A stretch of DNA of 64,000 nucleotides from Arthrobacter sp. StoSoilB19 (lineage in GTDB: Bacteria; Actinomycetota; Actinomycetes; Actinomycetales; Micrococcaceae): NCBI RefSeq assembly GCF_019977275.1, contig NZ_AP024650.1, positions 3,038,001 through 3,102,000 on the forward strand. The letters run 5' to 3'. Positions 54,812 through 64,000 of the stretch are shown one piece after another. The translations under genes and the position numbers were made by a program. Every line of letters starts with the position of its first letter. The stretch's first letter is position 1. The notes under the pieces are model-generated. The model was not told the DNA's origin. It worked only from the letters and a program-made list of their open reading frames with translations, and made no database searches.

Positions 54812-54937
54812 CTACTGGTTTTTGTTTGCCCTGTTGATCCGCTTGGCCCGGTCAATCTCGCGCCGGAAGTACTTCCTGGTCCAGAACACCCCGGCTACAA
54901 CGGCAACCGCGATGATCAGGAAAATAAGCCATCCCAT
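54812..54937 (-). CDS. Small single-pass membrane protein, 41 residues, unknown function
   Basis: ATG 54937 has AAAGGAG six bases upstream. The product starts MGWLIFLIIAVAVVAGVFW, a clear membrane helix, and ends in a basic, hydrophilic tail (TRKYFRREIDRAKRINR...KNQ). The ORF sits between the tuf terminator and mntH, and could be cotranscribed with mntH or have its own promoter. I recognise no family. The strong Shine-Dalgarno and good topology argue that it is translated. Confidence 0.65.
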   Translation of the reverse strand: MGWLIFLIIAVAVVAGVFWTRKYFRREIDRAKRINRANKNQ

Positions 54938-54986
54938 GATGAACTCCTTTCAGTGGTGCAACAGTACCAGTGGGCCCTTAACGAAA

Positions 54987-55024
54987 AAGGACAGCCCCGC
55001 TGCTACTGCAGCGGGGCTGTCCTT
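54987..55024 (-). terminator. Intrinsic terminator of tuf
   Basis: A 16-bp perfect stem (54987-55002 with 55009-55024), loop of six, followed on the minus strand by TTTTTCG. It lies 15 bases beyond the tuf stop. Confidence 0.92.
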
Positions 55025-55038
55025 CAGGTCAGCAAGTA

Positions 55039-56229
55039 CTACTTGATGATCTTGGTAACACGTCCCGAACCAACGGTGCGGCCGCCTTCGCGGATTGCGA
55101 AGCCGAGGCCCTCTTCCATAGCGATCGGCTGGATGAGCGCAACGGTCATCTCAGTGTTGTCGCCAGGCATAACCATTTCCGTGCCCTCGGGCAGGGTGAT
55201 AACGCCGGTTACGTCCGTGGTGCGGAAGTAGAACTGCGGGCGGTAGTTGGAGTAGAACGGGTTGTGACGTCCGCCTTCGTCCTTGGAGAGGATGTAGACG
55301 TTGGCCTCGAAGTCGGTGTGCGGGGTGATGGAACCCGGCTTGACGACAACCTGGCCACGCTCGACATCGTCGCGCTTCAGACCGCGGAGCAGGAGGCCAC
55401 AGTTCTCGCCAGCCCATGCTTCGTCCAGCTGCTTGTGGAACATCTCGATACCGGTAACCGTGGTCTTCTGGACCGGGCGGATGCCGACGATCTCGACCTC
55501 GGAGTTGATGGCGAGGGTTCCACGCTCGGCGCGGCCCGTAACAACGGTGCCACGACCGGTGATGGTGAAGACGTCCTCGATCGGCATCAGGAACGGCTTG
55601 TCGCGGTCACGTACGGGGTCCGGAACGGACTCGTCGACAGCAGCCATCAGGTCCTCAACGGACTTGACCCACTCGGGGTCGCCTTCCAGGGCCTTCAGGC
55701 CGGAAACGCGGACAACCGGAGCGTTGTCGCCATCGAAGCCCTGCGAGCTCAGGAGCTCACGAACTTCCATTTCGACGAGGTCGAGGAGTTCCTCGTCCTC
55801 AACCATGTCAGCCTTGTTCAGCGCGACCAGCAGGTAGGGAACACCAACCTGGCGGGCGAGCAGAACGTGCTCGCGGGTCTGAGCCATCGGGCCGTCGGTA
55901 GCGGCAACCACGAGGATTGCGCCGTCCATCTGGGCAGCACCGGTGATCATGTTCTTGATGTAGTCAGCGTGGCCGGGGGCGTCAACGTGTGCGTAGTGAC
56001 GCTTCTCGGTCTGGTACTCCACGTGGGAGATGTTGATGGTAATACCGCGCTGACGCTCTTCGGGTGCAGAGTCAATCGACGCGAAGTCACGCTTCTCGTT
56101 GAGATCCGGGTACTTGTCGTACAGCACCTTGGAAATGGCGGCCGTCAGCGTCGTCTTACCGTGGTCAACGTGACCAATGGTGCCGATGTTGACGTGCGGC
56201 TTAGTCCGCTCGAACTTTGCCTTTGCCAC
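55039..56229 (-). CDS. tuf: Elongation factor Tu
   Basis: A 396-residue GTPase that delivers aminoacyl-tRNA. G motifs are visible: [10 protein letters not shown] (P-loop), DAPGHADY (G3) and NKAD (G4). Domains 2 and 3 follow, with [16 protein letters not shown] and [20 protein letters not shown]. It is last in the rpsL-rpsG-fusA-tuf order, with a 257-base gap after fusA that may hold a separate promoter, and a strong terminator. Confidence 0.98.
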   Translation of the reverse strand: MAKAKFERTKPHVNIGTIGHVDHGKTTLTAAISKVLYDKYPDLNEKRDFASIDSAPEERQRGITINISHVEYQTEKRHYAHVDAPGHADYIKNMITGAAQMDGAILVVAATDGPMAQTREHVLLARQVGVPYLLVALNKADMVEDEELLDLVEMEVRELLSSQGFDGDNAPVVRVSGLKALEGDPEWVKSVEDLMAAVDESVPDPVRDRDKPFLMPIEDVFTITGRGTVVTGRAERGTLAINSEVEIVGIRPVQKTTVTGIEMFHKQLDEAWAGENCGLLLRGLKRDDVERGQVVVKPGSITPHTDFEANVYILSKDEGGRHNPFYSNYRPQFYFRTTDVTGVITLPEGTEMVMPGDNTEMTVALIQPIAMEEGLGFAIREGGRTVGSGRVTKIIK

Positions 56230-56297
56230 AGGTTCCTCCTAGAACGTTTTCAAATAGCTTGCCCTCCAGCCGCGCTTATCGCGGTAGAACTCAGGCA

Positions 56298-56328
56298 AGT
56301 CTACTTGGGGGGCTTTGGATTGGTGAAA
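56298..56328 (-). promoter_or_regulatory. Candidate tuf promoter in the fusA-tuf gap
   Basis: On the minus strand TAGACT (56298-56303) lies 19 bases after TTTCAC (56323-56328), within the 56230-56486 gap. The -10 and following TTG match those before rpsL. Spacing is long and the -35 poor, so confidence is limited. Confidence 0.35.
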
Positions 56329-56486
56329 TTGCAGATTCAGGAACTAATACTAATCCCCTGAGCCTGTTCGTGCAGGGGCCGGACCGGCTTGCCGGATGAA
56401 TCCGGCCGGCCCGGCCACCTGCACCGGCTGCGCTGTCCGCTGGCGGACTGCCCAACCGAGGTGTTCGCTTTGAAAGTCCGGAAGGA

Positions 56487-58601
56487 CTACTCGCCGCGGG
56501 ACTTCTGGATGATCTCGTCGGCAACTGCCTTCGGGACCTCGGCGTAGCTGTTGAACGTCATGGAGTACACAGCGCGGCCCTGGGTCTTGGAGCGCAGGTC
56601 ACCGATGTAGCCGAACATGCCGGACAGCGGAACGTGCGCACGGATGACCTTGACGCCCTGTGCATCTTCCATGGACTGCATCTGGCCACGGCGGGAGTTG
56701 AGGTCACCGATAACTTCACCCATGTATTCCTCAGGGGTGCGGACCTCGACATCCATCAGTGGTTCGAGCAGAACCGGGTTCGCCTTGCGTGCAGCTTCCT
56801 TGAAAGCCATACGGCCGGCGATCTTGAACGCCATTTCCGAAGAGTCAACATCGTGGTACGCGCCGTCAATCAGCGTGGCCTTGATGCCTACAACCGGGTA
56901 GCCGGCCAGGACGCCGTCGTTCAGCGCATCCTGGATGCCCGCGTCAACGGACGGGATGTACTCGCGCGGAACGCGGCCACCGGTGACCTTGTTCTCGAAC
57001 TCGTACAGCTCGCCTTCGGCGGTGTCCAGCGGCTCGATGGCGATCTGGATCTTTGCGAACTGGCCCGAACCACCGGTCTGCTTCTTGTGCGTGTAGTCGT
57101 GGCGTTCGACGGCGCGCTTGATGGTTTCGCGGTAGGCAACCTGGGGCTTGCCCACGTTTGCCTCGACCTTGAACTCGCGGCGCATGCGGTCCACCAGGAT
57201 GTCCAGGTGGAGCTCGCCCATGCCGGCGATGATGGTCTGGCCGGTGTCTTCGTTGAGGGACACCTGGAAAGTGGGGTCCTCAGCGGAGAGCTTCTGGATG
57301 GCCGTGGAGAGCTTCTCCTGGTCACCCTTGGTGTTCGGCTCGATGGCAACCGAGATCACGGGCTCCGGGAAGCTCATGGACTCAAGCACGATCTGGTTGT
57401 TGGCATCACACAGGGTGTCACCCGTGGTGGTGTCCTTCAGGCCAATGGCTGCGTAGATGTGGCCGGCGGTAGCGCCCTCAACGGGCATTTCCTTGTTGGC
57501 GTGCATCTGGAACAGCTTGCCGATGCGCTCCTTCTTGCCCTTGGTGGAGTTGACCACCTGGGCGCCTGCTTCCACGTGACCGGAGTACACGCGGATGAAG
57601 GTGAGCTGGCCGAAGAAGGGGTGCGCAGCAATCTTGAACGCCAGAGCCGAGAAGGGCTCTTCCGAGGAAGGCTTGCGCGTCAGTTCCTTCTCTTCGTCGC
57701 GAGGATCGTGGCCGACCATCGGGGGGACGTCGAGCGGGTTCGGCAGGTAGTCCACAACTGCGTCGAGCATGGGCTGAACGCCACGGTTCTTGAAGGCGGA
57801 ACCGCAGAAGATCGGGTAGAGCTCGGAGTTGATGGTCATCTTGCGGATGCCGGCTTTGAGCTCGTCGATCGAGATCTCTTCGCCCTCGAGGTACTTGTCC
57901 ATGAGTTCCTCGGAAGACTCAGCGACAGTCTCAACGAGCGTCGCGCGGTATTCCTCAGCCTTTTCCTGGAGGTCAGCCGGGATCTCGCGGATCTCGTACT
58001 TGGCACCCATGGTTACGTCACCCTTGGCGTCGCCGGGCCATACCAGGGCGCGCATGTAGAGCAGGTCAACGACGCCGATGAAGTCGTTCTCGGCACCGAT
58101 GGGCAGCTGCATGACCAGCGGCTTGGCACCGAGGCGGCTGATGATGGTGTCTACGGTGAAGTAGAAGTCAGCACCGAGCTTGTCCATCTTGTTGACGAAG
58201 CAGATACGCGGAACGTTGTACTTGTCAGCCTGGCGCCAAACAGTCTCGGACTGCGGCTCAACGCCTTCCTTGCCATCGAAGACGGCGACTGCACCGTCGA
58301 GGACGCGCAGGGAGCGCTCAACCTCAACCGTGAAGTCAACGTGGCCGGGGGTGTCGATGATGTTGATCTGGTTGTTTTCCCAGAAGCAGGTCACGGCGGC
58401 AGACGTGATGGTGATGCCGCGTTCCTTTTCCTGTTCCATCCAGTCGGTGGTCGAAGCGCCGTCGTGCGTTTCGCCGATCTTGTGGTTCACACCCGTGTAG
58501 AACAGGATGCGCTCGGTGGTGGTGGTCTTGCCGGCATCAATATGGGCCATGATGCCGATGTTGCGGACCTTACTAAGGTCGGTAAGCACGTCCTGTGCCA
58601 C
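56487..58601 (-). CDS. fusA: Elongation factor G
   Basis: A 704-residue translocase GTPase: [19 protein letters not shown] (P-loop), [20 protein letters not shown] (G3), NKMDKL (G4), then domains II-V including [15 protein letters not shown] and the C-terminal [20 protein letters not shown]. It lies between rpsG and tuf; a perfect hairpin occupies the rpsG-fusA gap. Confidence 0.98.
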   Translation of the reverse strand: MAQDVLTDLSKVRNIGIMAHIDAGKTTTTERILFYTGVNHKIGETHDGASTTDWMEQEKERGITITSAAVTCFWENNQINIIDTPGHVDFTVEVERSLRVLDGAVAVFDGKEGVEPQSETVWRQADKYNVPRICFVNKMDKLGADFYFTVDTIISRLGAKPLVMQLPIGAENDFIGVVDLLYMRALVWPGDAKGDVTMGAKYEIREIPADLQEKAEEYRATLVETVAESSEELMDKYLEGEEISIDELKAGIRKMTINSELYPIFCGSAFKNRGVQPMLDAVVDYLPNPLDVPPMVGHDPRDEEKELTRKPSSEEPFSALAFKIAAHPFFGQLTFIRVYSGHVEAGAQVVNSTKGKKERIGKLFQMHANKEMPVEGATAGHIYAAIGLKDTTTGDTLCDANNQIVLESMSFPEPVISVAIEPNTKGDQEKLSTAIQKLSAEDPTFQVSLNEDTGQTIIAGMGELHLDILVDRMRREFKVEANVGKPQVAYRETIKRAVERHDYTHKKQTGGSGQFAKIQIAIEPLDTAEGELYEFENKVTGGRVPREYIPSVDAGIQDALNDGVLAGYPVVGIKATLIDGAYHDVDSSEMAFKIAGRMAFKEAARKANPVLLEPLMDVEVRTPEEYMGEVIGDLNSRRGQMQSMEDAQGVKVIRAHVPLSGMFGYIGDLRSKTQGRAVYSMTFNSYAEVPKAVADEIIQKSRGE

Positions 58602-58631
58602 GGGGTCTCCTTTTGGGATGGACTACGCGTT

Positions 58632-58659
58632 CGCCGCCGGCTCTGTTGAGCCGGCGGCG
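58632..58659 (-). other. Intercistronic hairpin between rpsG and fusA
   Basis: A perfect 12-bp GC-rich stem (58632-58643 with 58648-58659) with a TGTT/AACA loop lies in the 69-base gap. No U-run follows. It could modulate read-through, RNA processing or S7 autoregulation (S7 represses str in E. coli from the rpsL-rpsG gap). Confidence 0.55.
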
Positions 58660-58670
58660 TCCGGGGAGTA

Positions 58671-59141
58671 TTACCAGCGGTAGTGTGCGAAGGCCTTGTT
58701 GGACTCGGCCATCTTGTGGGTGTCTTCGCGACGCTTCACAGCGGCACCGAGACCGTTGGACGCATCCAGGATTTCGTTCTGGAGACGCTCGGTCATCGTC
58801 TTCTCGCGGCGGGCCTTGGAGTAGCCAACCAGCCAGCGCAGGGCGAGTGCGGTGGAGCGGCCGGGCTTGACCTCAACCGGAACCTGGTAGGTGGCGCCAC
58901 CGACACGGCGGGAGCGGACCTCGAGGGAAGGCTTGACGTTGTCCATGGCCTTCTTCAGGGCTGCAACGGGGTCGCCGCCGGACTTGGCGCGTGCGCCTTC
59001 GAGTGCACCGTAGACAATGCGCTCTGCCGTGGACTTCTTGCCGTCAACGAGCACCTTGTTGATGAGCTGGGTTACCAGCGGGGAACCGTATACCGGATCC
59101 GAAACGAGCGGCCGCTTGGGGGCCGGACCCTTGCGAGGCAT
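58671..59141 (-). CDS. rpsG: 30S ribosomal protein S7
   Basis: A 156-residue head protein: [59 protein letters not shown] and the C-terminal NKAFAHYRW. It follows rpsL by one base. Confidence 0.97.
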   Translation of the reverse strand: MPRKGPAPKRPLVSDPVYGSPLVTQLINKVLVDGKKSTAERIVYGALEGARAKSGGDPVAALKKAMDNVKPSLEVRSRRVGGATYQVPVEVKPGRSTALALRWLVGYSKARREKTMTERLQNEILDASNGLGAAVKRREDTHKMAESNKAFAHYRW

Positions 59142-59142
59142 A

Positions 59143-59517
59143 TTACTTCTTCTCCATCTTTGCGCCGTAGCGGCTGCGGGCCTGCTTACGGTTCTTCACA
59201 CCCTGGGTATCGAGGGCGCCACGGACGATCTTGTAGCGGACACCCGGGAGGTCCTTCACACGACCACCGCGAACGAGCACAATGGAGTGCTCCTGCAGGT
59301 TGTGGCCAACACCGGGGATGTAGGCGGTAACTTCCACGCCGCCGTTGAGGCGCACACGTGCCACCTTACGCAGAGCCGAGTTCGGCTTCTTCGGGGTGGT
59401 GGTGTAGACGCGGGTGCAGACACCGCGGCGCATGGGGCTGCCCTTAAGCGCGGGAGCCTTGGTCTTTGAGACCTTAGGCGTGCGGCCCTTGCGGACCAGC
59501 TGGTTAATCGTAGGCAC
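59143..59517 (-). CDS. rpsL: 30S ribosomal protein S12
   Basis: GTG 59517 (GGAGA about eight bases upstream) gives 124 residues starting [19 protein letters not shown]. Lys43 in [15 protein letters not shown] and Lys88 in [13 protein letters not shown] are the wild-type residues at the classical streptomycin-resistance sites, so this allele predicts no S12-type resistance. The frame extends to 59706 over the leader and is trimmed. Confidence 0.97.
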   Translation of the reverse strand: MPTINQLVRKGRTPKVSKTKAPALKGSPMRRGVCTRVYTTTPKKPNSALRKVARVRLNGGVEVTAYIPGVGHNLQEHSIVLVRGGRVKDLPGVRYKIVRGALDTQGVKNRKQARSRYGAKMEKK

Positions 59518-59901
59518 TCTCGTGTTCTCCGTTTTATCCGGAGTGGCTGTTTCCGGCCACTCTCCTGTTGCGTTGCCCCGCCGCCCGGGCCTTGAAGAAG
59601 ATCTCCAGGGCGGCGAAGGCGAAGCCTTAATAGTCGGATCGCATTCCCGGGGGCGACTGGCGTCGGACAAGTCCCTAGGCATGCAAAAATGTGGCATACG
59701 TTGCACAAGAACCCTGCAAACCGGAAACGTCGCTCTGGTCCAGCTTTTCAGCTGATACCGGCGCTCTCATCCACTGCCACAATAACAATTGGTAACAAGT
59801 CTAGCACGGACAGGCTCCATGCCTTAATCGGGGGGTTAAAGCGGATGGTCCCCCACCTTTCGGTGCGGGACCATCCCCTCGTAAGGCTCTACCGGAGTTG
59901 G
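59518..59901. other. 384-bp gene-free region between rpoC and rpsL
   Basis: This gap holds the rpoC terminator hairpin (59843-59876) and the leader of the str operon. On the minus strand TAGACT at 59798-59803 with TTAAGG at 59822-59827 (18-base spacer) is a candidate rpsL promoter, leaving a leader of about 270 nt. No protein-coding frame with family similarity was seen. Confidence 0.5.
59843..59876 (-). terminator. Terminator-like hairpin after rpoC
   Basis: A 15-bp stem with one mismatch (59843-59857 with 59862-59876) and a 4-base loop lies about 25 bases beyond the rpoC stop. The minus-strand tail is GCTTTAACC, a weak U-tract. Confidence 0.7.
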
Positions 59902-63801
<3,900 letters not shown>

Positions 63802-63867
63802 ATGGTCCCTGTTCTCTCTTGTTCTCTAAATTCTGAAGTCTTGGTGCGGGATGAGGGAGGGGGCGTA

Positions 63868-63893
63868 CGACGGCGGGTGGTCACCCGCCGTCG
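63868..63893 (-). other. Perfect hairpin in the rpoB-rpoC gap
   Basis: A 12-bp perfect GC-rich stem (63868-63879 with 63882-63893) lies just beyond the rpoB stop. No U-run follows on the minus strand, where the sequence continues TACGCCCCC. An RNase-processing site or partial attenuator is possible. Confidence 0.55.
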
Positions 63894-63905
63894 CAAACCT
63901 CCTGC

Positions 63906-64000
63906 TAGACCTCTTCTACGGAGCTGGGCTCTGCGCGAGACAGATCGATGCCCAGTTCCTCCGCAGCCGTGAAGACTGCGTCATCAGAGTCACGCATTTC
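63906..64000 (-). CDS. rpoB: RNA polymerase beta subunit, C-terminal end only
   Basis: The last 31 codons are present and the gene continues beyond the right edge. The tail [18 protein letters not shown] followed by [12 protein letters not shown] and TAG fits the acidic, variable end of actinobacterial RpoB, and the position directly before rpoC supports it. Confidence 0.85.

Overview
The window looks like chromosomal DNA of a high-GC actinobacterium, most likely an Arthrobacter/Pseudarthrobacter-type member of the Micrococcaceae. The assignment rests on the style of the ribosomal proteins (L13, SecY, S5, S3), the frequent GTG/TTG starts, the short-form Adk, the absence of S14 and S4 genes from the ribosomal operons, and the gene order. 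No tRNA, rRNA, CRISPR array, transposase or phage gene was seen. The taxonomic call is made from memory of family sequences and was not searched.

The backbone is the transcription/translation supercluster on the minus strand. Read from the right edge it runs rpoB (3' end only), rpoC; rpsL-rpsG-fusA-tuf; the S10 operon (rpsJ-rplC-rplD-rplW-rplB-rpsS-rplV-rpsC-rplP-rpmC-rpsQ); the spc operon (rplN-rplX-rplE-rpsH-rplF-rplR-rpsE-rpmD-rplO); secY-adk-map; infA-rpmJ-rpsM-rpsK-rpoA-rplQ-truA; rplM-rpsI; and glmM. Intrinsic terminators follow tuf, rplO and rplQ. Hairpins without a clear U-tract lie after rpsQ, rpoC and rpsI, and in several intercistronic gaps.

Accessory modules sit at operon boundaries of this backbone. 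(1) 3401-9685, between rpsI and glmM: a membrane acyltransferase, a GT2-GtrA fusion and two tandem GT39-type membrane glycosyltransferases, apparently a lipid-linked-sugar glycan-modification set of lower GC. (2) 11050-29607, between rplM and truA: one prepilin peptidase and two tandem, complete tad/flp pilus loci (flp-tadE-tadG-cpaB-cpaE-cpaF-tadB-tadC, twice), then a degenerate Hpt protein, a response regulator and a divergent PAS histidine kinase. (3) 33918-38358, between map and infA: a P1/DmpA-family peptidase and a carbohydrate ABC transporter (two permeases, Tat-type lipoprotein binding protein, no ATPase). (4) 51958-54937, between tuf and rpsJ: a GH1 beta-glucosidase, an MntH-type metal transporter behind a palindromic operator-like site, and an unlisted 41-residue membrane protein. 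The left edge has a truncated PaaK/CapK-like adenylate-forming enzyme and mscL.

The items most worth following up are the two tandem tad loci sharing one peptidase, with a GAGTAC motif array before the first; the Hpt protein lacking its phosphorylatable histidine; the glycan cluster splitting rpsI from glmM; a 111-bp palindrome with 32-bp internal period upstream of rplN; Arg/Gly-rich tails on S3 and S5; and the overlap of the rplQ terminator with the start of truA.
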